Below, one piece after another: positions 16,190 through 24,477 of a stretch of DNA of 64,000 bases. The stretch comes from Pseudonocardiales bacterium (GTDB taxonomy: Bacteria; Actinomycetota; Actinomycetes; Mycobacteriales; Pseudonocardiaceae). The notes under the pieces were generated by a model, which did not search any database, had not been told where the DNA came from, and saw only the letters and a program-made list of their open reading frames with translations. The translations under genes were made by a program, and so were the position numbers. The DNA is taken from the NCBI GenBank assembly GCA_023252195.1, contig JAHEXI010000003.1, positions 248,001 through 312,000 of the forward strand, read 5' to 3'. Each line of letters starts with the position of its first letter. Within the stretch, counting starts at the first letter, position 1.

Positions 16190-16548
16190 CCAACCGAAGC
16201 GCGGACCCAGCGATGTCAGTGGCTGCCTCATGGAGGGTAGAAGCACCGATGACTGTCCAGCCAGCACCAGCGGAGGCACTCGACACCGAGGCGGATATCG
16301 GATTATTTGATGATCGTGGCGTCGATGAACTCGTCACTCGGGTACTGTGCGGCCTGCACAGACTGAACGGCCATTTCGTACGCATGAACGCCGCTCTCGG
16401 CGATGACGGGTACGTCGCTGTCGACGTCACCCGCGTGTATTTCAATGGCGAGGACACCACAGTGCGCGTGTTGTTGCACCTCGCTACGCCGGTGGCCGTG
16501 ACAGCCCCGTCACCCGCTGGACTTGACCACGGACCGAGTGCGGCATGA
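16186..16548 (+). CDS. Small protein of unknown function, coupled to the preceding gene
   Basis: The 120-residue product starts at GTG 16186, with AGGAGG inside the previous gene about 10 bp upstream. It contains a predicted helix-strand region (VDELVTRVLCGLHRLNGHFV, then VAVDVTRVYFNGEDTTVRVL). No motif is recognised. It ends within or just before the start of the DrrA-like ATPase gene, so the pair may belong to the exporter transcription unit. Confidence 0.5.
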   Translation: MTNRSADPAMSVAASWRVEAPMTVQPAPAEALDTEADIGLFDDRGVDELVTRVLCGLHRLNGHFVRMNAALGDDGYVAVDVTRVYFNGEDTTVRVLLHLATPVAVTAPSPAGLDHGPSAA

Positions 16549-16561
16549 GACCGTAAGCATC

Positions 16562-17536
16562 GTGGAGCCAACCGCGGTGGAAGTTCGGGAGCTGGTCAAG
16601 CGCTATCCGAAAGCGCAGACCAATGCGGTCGACGGGCTCACCTTCGCGGTGGCGGGTGGCGAGATCTTCGGGTTGCTCGGCCCCAACGGAGCTGGCAAGT
16701 CCACCACGATCGGGATACTTACCACCCGGGTTCGGCCCACCGCCGGGCAGGCACTGATCGCGAACGTGGACGTGATGGTCGCGCCGCGGACCGTGCGCAG
16801 CCTGCTCGGCGTGGTCCCGCAGCGCAACAACCTCGATCGGTCGCTGTCGGTGCGGCAGAACCTGTTGTTCCACGCCGCTTACCATGGAGTACCCAAGGCC
16901 GTCCGCGCGCGGCGGGCCGAGGCGCTGCTGGAGCAGTTCGCGCTCACTGACCGGGCCAACGAGAAGCCAGAGCTGTTCTCCGGCGGTCAGAACCAGCGGA
17001 TGATGATCGCCCGGACGCTGATGCACGATCCGAGCGTGCTGTTCCTCGACGAGCCCACCACTGGACTGGATCCGGCCGCCCGGCTGTTCGTCTGGGACCG
17101 CATCCGGGAGTTGCGCGAGGCCGGCGTGACGATCGTGCTGACGACGCACGACATGGACGAGGCAGCGGCGCTGGCCGACCGGGTCGGGATCGTCGATTCC
17201 GGCCGGCTGCTGGCGCTTGACACTCCGGCCGCCCTGGTCCGCGGCCTGGCCACGGGAGCGAGCCTGCAGATCGCGGTCGAGCTGGCGGACGAGCGCGGAT
17301 TGGCGGGACTGCTCGACCGGCTAGGTACGCTGGCTGGGGTGCAGCGGTGTGAGCAGGTCGGCGCCGAGGCGCTCGGGCACACCATCCGGCTCTATCTGAC
17401 CGGGGAGCCCGCTGCGATGGTCGGCCCGGTCGCCGCCGCGGTGGCGGAGGTCGGCGCTCGGCTAATTGGGGTGGAGATCGGCGAGGCCAGCCTGGAGGAT
17501 GTGTTCATCGACCTGACCGGTAGGAGCCTGCGCTGA
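16562..17536 (+). CDS. ABC transporter ATP-binding protein, DrrA-type
   Basis: About 324 residues form one nucleotide-binding domain: Walker A GPNGAGKST, Q-loop VVPQRNNLD, signature FSGGQNQRM, Walker B VLFLDEPTTGLDP and the H-loop TTHDMD. A C-terminal ~90-residue accessory domain follows, as in DrrA and other drug-export ATPases. The start is uncertain: GTG 16562 puts the conserved VRELVKRYP close to the N terminus, but GTG 16538 and TTG 16523 are also open. The permease follows within 50 bp. Together they would export a hydrophobic compound or lipid; substrate is unknown. Confidence 0.88.
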   Translation: MEPTAVEVRELVKRYPKAQTNAVDGLTFAVAGGEIFGLLGPNGAGKSTTIGILTTRVRPTAGQALIANVDVMVAPRTVRSLLGVVPQRNNLDRSLSVRQNLLFHAAYHGVPKAVRARRAEALLEQFALTDRANEKPELFSGGQNQRMMIARTLMHDPSVLFLDEPTTGLDPAARLFVWDRIRELREAGVTIVLTTHDMDEAAALADRVGIVDSGRLLALDTPAALVRGLATGASLQIAVELADERGLAGLLDRLGTLAGVQRCEQVGAEALGHTIRLYLTGEPAAMVGPVAAAVAEVGARLIGVEIGEASLEDVFIDLTGRSLR

Positions 17537-17577
17537 CGACAACCACCGCACCGGCACGCACGGACCGCTCCGCGCAG

Positions 17578-18372
17578 GTGGTGCGCGGGCCATCCTTTGC
17601 GCTGATGCTGCGCTCGTTCGGCTCGGTGCTGCGCCGCGACATCGTCGTCACCGGTAAGGATCTGGTGGCGTTTCTGGCCCAGGTGCTGCTGCAGCCGGTG
17701 TTCTTCCTTTTCGTCTTCGGCAAGCTGTTGACCAGCCTCGGTTACACCAGCAGTGGCTACTCCAACCTGCTGTTTCCCGGGCTTGTCGCACTCACCGCAA
17801 CGGTGACCGCGATCCAGGCGATGGCGTTCCCGCTGGTCGCCGAGTTCAGCTGGACCAAAGAAATCGAGGACCGGTTGCTGGCCCCGCTTCCGCTGTGGGC
17901 GGTGGCCGGGGAAAAGGTGGTCTTCGCCACGCTGCGGGCCTTGGTCGCCTCGGCGGTGATGTTTCCGATCGGCATCGGCGTCCTCGGGTCGATCCCGTAC
18001 CGGGCGGACGGCCTCGGGTTGTTGATCGGCGTATTGCTGCTCGGCAGTCTGGTCGGGGCGTGTATCGGAATGACGGTCGGCACGTTCGTACCGCCAACTA
18101 AGATCAACATTGCCTTCGCGCTGATCTTCACGCCGCTGCTGTTCACCGGCGCCACCCAGTACCCGTGGCCGTCTCTTGGGCAGCACCTGCGATGGTTTCA
18201 GGTGCTCAGCGCGGTCAACCCGATCACCTACGTCAGTGAAGGGATGCGAGCCGCGCTGGTGCCGAACATCCCGCACATCCCGGGTTGGATCTGCCTGCTC
18301 GCGCTCGCGGGCTCGCTGGCGATCTTCGGCACGCTGGGCATGATCGGCTTTCGACACCGCGCCATCGACTAG
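17578..18372 (+). CDS. ABC-2 type permease, DrrB-like
   Basis: The 264-residue integral membrane protein has about six hydrophobic helices and the ABC-2 signature region near GATQYPWPSLGQHL and NPITYVSEGMRAAL. It is the partner of the ATPase immediately upstream. GTG 17578 or GTG 17581 is the likely start; a CTG at 17533 that overlaps the ATPase stop would fill the gap and cannot be excluded. Exporters of this kind work as homodimers with two ATPase chains. Confidence 0.85.
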   Translation: MVRGPSFALMLRSFGSVLRRDIVVTGKDLVAFLAQVLLQPVFFLFVFGKLLTSLGYTSSGYSNLLFPGLVALTATVTAIQAMAFPLVAEFSWTKEIEDRLLAPLPLWAVAGEKVVFATLRALVASAVMFPIGIGVLGSIPYRADGLGLLIGVLLLGSLVGACIGMTVGTFVPPTKINIAFALIFTPLLFTGATQYPWPSLGQHLRWFQVLSAVNPITYVSEGMRAALVPNIPHIPGWICLLALAGSLAIFGTLGMIGFRHRAID

Positions 18373-18574
18373 CCGGCTCCGAGCGCTGATCTGAACTCTC
18401 AAATACTCAACCGAGCGGCGATCAGTACCGCTGATGCGGTTGATATGGGCTTTTTTCGATGCTTGTGCGCATACGTCGTGCGTGCGATGCTGGGCTACCG
18501 GGATGGATTGTGCGGTTGTCCGCCCAGGCGTGCATGCCCGGACCGTCTAGGTCGTGTGGTTGGGAGAGCGTGGG

Positions 18575-18916
18575 ATGTCCTTAGCCGGAGCGGCCGCTGC
18601 CCCTTCGACGATGAACGGCGTCGTGTGCTGCCCGACGTGCGGGCGCCCCGCCATCGTCGAGGGTAGGTTCCGGATCCGCGGTGCCGGCGGTCCCATCGGG
18701 CGTTTGCGTATCTCTTGTGTCGACGGGCACGGCTGGTTGCTGCTGGCCGACCGGGTCAAGCAGATCGAGCCATGGGAGGGTTTCGACGATCAGCCTGACC
18801 ACGACACCGCGATCGCGGCGCAGCGGTCAGAACAAGTCACGCGGGGCACCGCGGGCTCCCCGCTGGGAGGCGCGACCTTGCCAGTGGATCATCGCAAAGC
18901 CGGTCAGACCGAGTAG
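18575..18916 (+). CDS. Small protein with CPTCG zinc-finger-like motif
   Basis: From ATG 18575 (GGGAG 8 bp upstream) the product has about 113 residues. The core reads VVCCPTCGRPAIVEG, then a strand and ISCVDGHGWLLLADR. Cys-x-x-Cys plus a later Cys-x3-His could bind zinc. The C-terminal third runs over the 3' end of the opposite-strand DUF2530 gene and looks poorly conserved, so the true stop may be less constrained. It has no close operon partner. Confidence 0.5.
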   Translation: MSLAGAAAAPSTMNGVVCCPTCGRPAIVEGRFRIRGAGGPIGRLRISCVDGHGWLLLADRVKQIEPWEGFDDQPDHDTAIAAQRSEQVTRGTAGSPLGGATLPVDHRKAGQTE

Positions 18917-19054
18917 GCCTCCCGCCAGACAAGCCCATATCCACACCGGCGATCGACCGGCGACCAGCAATACCACTGCAGCGGCGAACCAGATCACGGT
19001 GCCGACGCCAACGACCGGTCGCGGATCGGCGAGGCTGCGAGGCAGGCTTGGCAT
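18827..19054 (-). CDS. DUF2530-family membrane protein
   Basis: The 75-residue protein starts at ATG 19054 and contains LADPRPVVGVGTVIWF, two hydrophobic helices and the conserved end GFAMIHWQGRASQRG. That matches DUF2530, a two-span actinobacterial family. It is divergent from the MarR gene, as in the M. tuberculosis Rv0879c/Rv0880 pair, with a perfect palindrome between them. Its 3' end overlaps the opposite-strand zinc-finger-like gene by 90 bp. Function is unknown. Confidence 0.75.
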   Translation of the reverse strand: MPSLPRSLADPRPVVGVGTVIWFAAAVVLLVAGRSPVWIWACLAGGLLGLTGFAMIHWQGRASQRGARGAPRDLF

Positions 19055-19083
19055 GCGCAGCACGCTACGCGTGCTGCGCATGC

Positions 19084-19127
19084 TCGTGAGTGGGAAACAG
19101 TGCCATAACACTGTTTCCCACTCACGA
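19084..19127. repeat. Perfect 19-bp inverted repeat between DUF2530 and marR
   Basis: TCGTGAGTGGGAAACAGTG, a 6-nt loop CCATAA and the exact reverse complement. The core GTGAGTGnGnAACAGTG recurs in the hairpin at 36390-36443. It lies in a divergent promoter region, so it could be an operator, but the shared family suggests a dispersed palindromic element. Confidence 0.85.
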
Positions 19128-19154
19128 CTACATACAGCTAGTTATGCTAACAAT

Positions 19155-19604
19155 ATGACCACGCTGGGCGGAGCGCAGGACATCAACGAGCCGGGGCTGG
19201 CCAGTCGGCTTCGGCTCGCGGTGGTCCGGCTCAACCGGCGGTTGCGCGCGCAGCGCGATGTCGAGGCGGTGGCTACCCTCACTCAGCTTTCCGCGATGGC
19301 CTCGCTGCACCGGCACGGCCCGATGAGCCCGCGCGAACTGGCGGAGCGCGAGCGGGTACAACCGCCATCGATGACTCGGGTCATCGCCGCGTTGGTCGAA
19401 AGCGGCTTCATCGATCGCAGCCCGCATCCGACCGACGGTCGGCAGACCGTGGTGGCGCTGACTGAGACCGGCCGCCGCTATGTCGATGCTCAGGTCAGCG
19501 CTCGGGAGCGCTGGCTAGACGCCCGCCTCGCCGAGCTCACCGCCGACGAGCGCGCCGTCCTGTGTCGCGCGGCCGAGATCATCGACCGGATGGCAAGCAC
19601 CTGA
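19155..19604 (+). CDS. MarR-family transcriptional regulator
   Basis: The 149-residue winged-helix regulator contains LTQLSAMASLHRHGPMSPRE, the recognition-helix region QPPSMTRVIAALVESG and the wing RSPHPTDGRQTVVALT. ATG 19155 gives the usual family length. The upstream AGTTATGCTAAC just before the start is weakly symmetric and could be part of an operator. The gene is followed by a DtxR-like box/promoter and a convergent hairpin. It corresponds by position to Rv0880 of M. tuberculosis. Target genes are unknown; the divergent DUF2530 gene is one candidate. Confidence 0.88.
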   Translation: MTTLGGAQDINEPGLASRLRLAVVRLNRRLRAQRDVEAVATLTQLSAMASLHRHGPMSPRELAERERVQPPSMTRVIAALVESGFIDRSPHPTDGRQTVVALTETGRRYVDAQVSARERWLDARLAELTADERAVLCRAAEIIDRMAST

Positions 19605-19635
19605 GGCTGCTGAATGCGGGTTTACGTAGCCGGAG

Positions 19636-19666
19636 TTGACAGCGAAGGAAGGGTAGCCTAACTTGA
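19636..19666 (+). promoter_or_regulatory. Consensus promoter overlapped by a DtxR/IdeR-like iron box
   Basis: TTGACA (19636-19641), a 17-bp spacer and TAACTT (19659-19664) form a good sigma-70-type promoter on the plus strand. Bases 19648-19666 match the 19-bp DtxR/IdeR consensus TWAGGTWAGSCTWACCTWA at 15 positions by my count, so iron-dependent repression is plausible. No plus-strand gene starts nearby; a strong hairpin follows about 50 bp on. Confidence 0.45.
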
Positions 19667-19670
19667 GCGG

Positions 19671-19752
19671 TGCCGGCTTCGTGGTGGGAGTACTGGCAAA
19701 CGCAGTTGGGACACGTCGGGCCCGACCTGGAGCTCCCAGGTGGGGCCCGACG
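19671..19752 (+). ncRNA. Candidate short iron-regulated RNA
   Basis: Transcription from the promoter at 19636-19664 would start near 19671 and could stop at the hairpin 19714-19752, giving an RNA of about 80 nt. It is antisense to nothing until 19765, where the GCS2 gene ends. A TTG-initiated frame from 19663 also exists but has no protein character. The call rests on promoter plus hairpin alone. Confidence 0.25.
19714..19752. terminator. Long GC-rich hairpin between marR and the GCS2 gene
   Basis: CGTCGGGCCC pairs with GGGCCCGACG, with further inner pairing ACCTGG/CCAGGT. It sits between convergent genes (marR ends 19604, GCS2 gene ends 19765) and probably terminates both directions. Confidence 0.65.
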
Positions 19753-19764
19753 GCTGTTGCGCTG

Positions 19765-21261
<1,497 letters not shown>

Positions 21262-21358
21262 CTCCACCTCCGAGTAGCCGGCGCGCGCTCACCGTGGCAC
21301 AGCGCGGTGAACCGTGACCAGCCACCGACCTGCTTGTGTCCTTTGCGAGACTGACAGT

Positions 21359-22153
21359 GTGGGTGACATCGTCGAGGTGCGCGATGTGGACGACCCACGG
21401 CTAGCCGATTTCCGTGATCTCACCGTGGCCGACCGTCGCCCGGACCGTCCCGGCGGCCGTGGTCTGGTGATTGCTGAGGGAGTCATCGTGGTCCGCCGGC
21501 TGCTGGACTCGCGGTACCCAGCACGGGCCCTGTTCGGCGTGCCGGCGAAGATCTCCGAGCTCGCCGCCGACATCTCGGCGCCGTGCTACGCCGGGTCGGC
21601 CGAACTGATGGCGCAGGTGGTCGGCTTCCACCTCAACCGCGGGGTGCTCGCGACCGCTGACCGGGCGCCGGTGCCGTCCGCGCCCGAGCTGATCGCTGGG
21701 TCCCAGCACCTGGTCGTGCTCGAGGGCGTCAACGACCACGAGAACCTGGGTGCGCTGTTTCGCAACGCGGCGGCCCTGGGGGTGGACGCGGTGCTGCTCG
21801 GCCCCGGTTGCGCCGACCCGCTGTATCGACGCAGCGTGCGAGTGTCGATGGGGCATGTGCTTCGGGTCCCGTTCGCCCCGCTGCGGCCCTGGCTCGCAGG
21901 CCTTGATGCCCTTCGGGCGGCCGGGTTCCGGGTCGTGGCGTTGTCCCCGGCGCCCGACGCGCTGCCGCTTGTGCAGGCGGGGTTGGGCGCCGACCGGGTG
22001 GCCTGGCTACTGGGGGCCGAGGGCCCGGGGTTGTCGGTTGAAGCCCTCGCCGCGGCGGACCTGGTAGTGCGCATCCCGATGGCGCCTGGAGTGGACTCGC
22101 TCAATATCGCCACCGCCGCCGCGATCGCCTTCGCCAGTGCGCGCCGCGTTTAG
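21359..22153 (+). CDS. TrmH/SpoU-family RNA 2'-O-methyltransferase
   Basis: The ~264-residue protein has the three SPOUT motifs: NLGALFRNAAALGVDAVLL, LLGAEGPGLS and VRIPMAPGVDSLNIATAAAI. It would methylate a ribose 2'-OH in rRNA or tRNA using S-adenosylmethionine. An N-terminal substrate-binding region (GRGLVIAEGVIVVRRLLDS) precedes the catalytic knot. GTG 21359 is the likely start. The DUF2537 gene begins one base after the stop, implying coupling. It matches Rv0881 by position. Confidence 0.9.
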   Translation: MGDIVEVRDVDDPRLADFRDLTVADRRPDRPGGRGLVIAEGVIVVRRLLDSRYPARALFGVPAKISELAADISAPCYAGSAELMAQVVGFHLNRGVLATADRAPVPSAPELIAGSQHLVVLEGVNDHENLGALFRNAAALGVDAVLLGPGCADPLYRRSVRVSMGHVLRVPFAPLRPWLAGLDALRAAGFRVVALSPAPDALPLVQAGLGADRVAWLLGAEGPGLSVEALAAADLVVRIPMAPGVDSLNIATAAAIAFASARRV

Positions 22154-22154
22154 C

Positions 22155-22577
22155 GTGATCGACGTGACCGGTGATGCGGCAGGCAAGCAGCCAGGCGAGC
22201 AGCCAGGCGAGCAGCCAGGCGAGCAGCCAGGCGAGCAGCCAGGCGAGCAGCCAGGCGAGCAGCCAGGCGAGCAGCCAGGCGAGCAGCCAGGCGAGCAGCC
22301 AGGCGAGCAGCCAGGCGAGCCGACGCCGTGGGCGACCGGCCTCATCGTCAGCGCGATGGCAGCGACGGTCGTCGGCGTCGCGTTGCTCAGTCTGTCCCAG
22401 GATCTGGCGTCCAACGGTGCCTGGCTCGTCGTCCTGGCGAACCTCCTAGTGGCGGTCGGCCTGGCACCGTCGATCTGGCTGGGCCGGGCGACCCCGATCT
22501 GGCGCTGGGTCGCGTACGGTACCGCCGCAGGCATCCTGTTGACCTGGCTCGTCCTCCTTCTCTCCCTACTCGGCTAA
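22155..22577 (+). CDS. DUF2537-like membrane protein with QPGE repeat
   Basis: From GTG 22155 the product has about 140 residues. A short start is followed by eleven identical QPGE units encoded by a perfect 12-bp tandem repeat. PTPWATGLIVSAMAATVVGV then begins a segment of three transmembrane helices, with the conserved IWRWVAYGTAAGILL near the end. The membrane part resembles DUF2537, found next to this methyltransferase in mycobacteria (Rv0882). The repeat would form a flexible acidic, Pro-rich extension before the first helix. Function is unknown. Confidence 0.7.
   Translation: MIDVTGDAAGKQPGEQPGEQPGEQPGEQPGEQPGEQPGEQPGEQPGEQPGEQPGEPTPWATGLIVSAMAATVVGVALLSLSQDLASNGAWLVVLANLLVAVGLAPSIWLGRATPIWRWVAYGTAAGILLTWLVLLLSLLG
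22188..22319 (+). repeat. Eleven perfect tandem copies of a 12-bp unit
   Basis: CAGCCAGGCGAG is repeated 11 times without a single mismatch, in frame, encoding QPGE. Perfect identity shows a recent expansion, so copy number is probably variable between strains. Confidence 0.95.
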
Positions 22578-22582
22578 TCACC

Positions 22583-22646
22583 CGCGTTCTGGATGCAGAC
22601 TGCGCCAAAAGGAGCCTGGTTTGCAGCAGTCTGCATCCAGAACGCG
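22583..22646. terminator. 21-bp perfect inverted repeat between convergent genes
   Basis: CGCGTTCTGGATGCAGACTGC and its exact reverse complement flank a 22-nt loop. It lies between the DUF2537 gene (plus) and the end of an ABC exporter gene (minus), so it fits a bidirectional terminator. The arm sequence recurs at 26298-26361. Confidence 0.7.
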
Positions 22647-22665
22647 GCGGCGCCGGGACGGGGGG

Positions 22666-24477
22666 TTACGTGAGCGAGGTGTGCCAGGCGGTGTGGAGGG
22701 TGGCGAAGGGGCCGGCATCGTCGATCAGCCGGGTTGGGGGGCCGTCTTCGATCACCACGCCGTCGGCGAGTACTAGGACGCGGTCGGCGATCAGCACGGT
22801 GGACAGCCGGTGGGCGATGATCAGCGCGGTGCGGCCGGCCAGCACCGTTGCCAGCGCGGCCTGCACGGCCTGCTCGGAGGGGATGTCCAGCGACGAGGTG
22901 GCTTCGTCGAGTATCAGCACCGCGGGATCGGCGAGCAGCGCTCGCGCGAAGGACACCAATTGGCGCTGCCCGGCGGACAGCCGCGCGCCGCGTTTGCGCA
23001 CGTCGGTGTCGTAGCCGTCGGGCAATACGGTGATGAACTCGTCCGCCCCCACCGCTCGGGCGGCCGCCACCACCTCGGATCGGGACGCGCCGGGCGCCCC
23101 CAGCGCGATGTTGTCGGCCACCGAGCCGGCGAACAGGAACGACTCCTGGGTCACCATCACCACCGCCCGGCGCAGGTCGGCGTCCGCTACCGAGCGCAGG
23201 TCAACCCCGTCCAATCGGACGGTGCCGGCAACCGGGTCGTAGAGCCTCGCGACGAGTTTGGCCACCGTCGACTTGCCCGCCCCGGTTGCGCCGACCAGCG
23301 CGACGGTGTGGCCGGCGGGTATCACCAGGTCCAGCTGCGGCAGGATCTCTGGGCCGCCATAGGAGAAGCGCACGCCGTCAAAGACCACCTCGCCGCGCAC
23401 CGGAACGGGCAGCTTCACCGGCGCGGCGGGGTCGCCGACCGCGGGACGCTCGTCAAGCAGCCCGGAGATCTTCTCCAGCGCCGCCGCCGACGAAGCGTAG
23501 GAGTTGGCGAACATGGCCAGCTCGTCGAGCGGGTCGTAGAACCGGCGCAGGTACAGCACAAAGGCCGCCAGCACGCCCAGCGTGAGGCTGCCTTGAAGTA
23601 CCCGCAGCCCGCCGAGCAGCAACGTCAGTACGACACAGACAGAACCGACCAGCCGCAGGATCGAGGTGAACCGGGCGACCAAGTAGAACGCTTCGGTTTC
23701 GGCGTCGGCGAACTCGCCGCTCAGCCCGTCCATGATTGAGGCGTTGCGCGGCTCGCGGCGATACGCCTGCACCGCGCGGATCCCGTTCATGGTCTCGACG
23801 AACTGCACGATCACCCGGGCGATCCAGGTGCGGGTGGCGCGGTAGGTGTGCTGCGAGCGCCGCCGGTACCAGCGGGTGAGCAGACCGAGCGGCACGAAGC
23901 CGGCCAGCGCCACCAGCCCCAGGGGGACGTCTAGCACCAGCAGCATCGCACCGATGCCGACGATGGACAGCAGCGAGATGAAGAACCCGTCCAGCCCCTT
24001 GTCCAGCATCTCCTGCAAGGAGTCCAGGTCGCTGGTCAGCCGGGAGATCACCCGGCCCGACGTGTAGCGCTCGTGGAAAGCCAACGACAACCGCTGGACG
24101 TGCGCGAACACCCGCTCGCGTAGATCAAGCAGCACGTCCTGCCCGATCCGTCCAGACAGTCGCAGAAACGCGCTGACGGTCAGGGCGTCGGCCAATCCGG
24201 TCACCGCGTAGCCGGCGATGCACCAGATCAGCGGGCCGGTCCGACCGCCGAGTGCTGCCGGGATGCCACGGTCGATCGCCACGGCGATCAGTAGTGGCCC
24301 GGCTAGCAGCGCGACCTGGTCGGCGAGGAGCAGCCCCACCGCGGCGCTGATCCCGCGCAGTTGCGGGCGCAGCAGCGAGCCGAGCAGCCGCCGCGACCGG
24401 GTGGCTAACCGCAACCCGGTGGCGGTGTCGATCGTGTCGAGGTCCTCGGCGGCGACGCCCTGCCACTGCTGTGTCAT
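22666..24477 (-). CDS. ABC exporter half-transporter, canonical ATPase site
   Basis: The 603-residue protein has a six-helix type-1 exporter membrane domain (about 25-330) and a nucleotide-binding domain (about 365-600). The latter has Walker A GATGAGKST, signature LSAGQRQLVSFAR, Walker B ILDEATSSLD with the catalytic Glu, and H-loop AHRLSTV. Its start overlaps the stop of the upstream half-transporter by four bases (ATGA). The pair should form a heterodimer. Drug or lipid export is typical for this class; the substrate is unknown. Confidence 0.9.
   Translation of the reverse strand: MTQQWQGVAAEDLDTIDTATGLRLATRSRRLLGSLLRPQLRGISAAVGLLLADQVALLAGPLLIAVAIDRGIPAALGGRTGPLIWCIAGYAVTGLADALTVSAFLRLSGRIGQDVLLDLRERVFAHVQRLSLAFHERYTSGRVISRLTSDLDSLQEMLDKGLDGFFISLLSIVGIGAMLLVLDVPLGLVALAGFVPLGLLTRWYRRRSQHTYRATRTWIARVIVQFVETMNGIRAVQAYRREPRNASIMDGLSGEFADAETEAFYLVARFTSILRLVGSVCVVLTLLLGGLRVLQGSLTLGVLAAFVLYLRRFYDPLDELAMFANSYASSAAALEKISGLLDERPAVGDPAAPVKLPVPVRGEVVFDGVRFSYGGPEILPQLDLVIPAGHTVALVGATGAGKSTVAKLVARLYDPVAGTVRLDGVDLRSVADADLRRAVVMVTQESFLFAGSVADNIALGAPGASRSEVVAAARAVGADEFITVLPDGYDTDVRKRGARLSAGQRQLVSFARALLADPAVLILDEATSSLDIPSEQAVQAALATVLAGRTALIIAHRLSTVLIADRVLVLADGVVIEDGPPTRLIDDAGPFATLHTAWHTSLT

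Noticed and set aside
14972-16279. 435-residue minus-strand frame opposite the sacsin-like gene end
   Set aside because: Low-complexity Ser/Ala/Thr translation, overlapping three supported genes and the terminator.
22188-22319. Tandem repeat considered as a CRISPR array
   Set aside because: Units are contiguous 12-mers without spacers and are in frame; it is a coding minisatellite.
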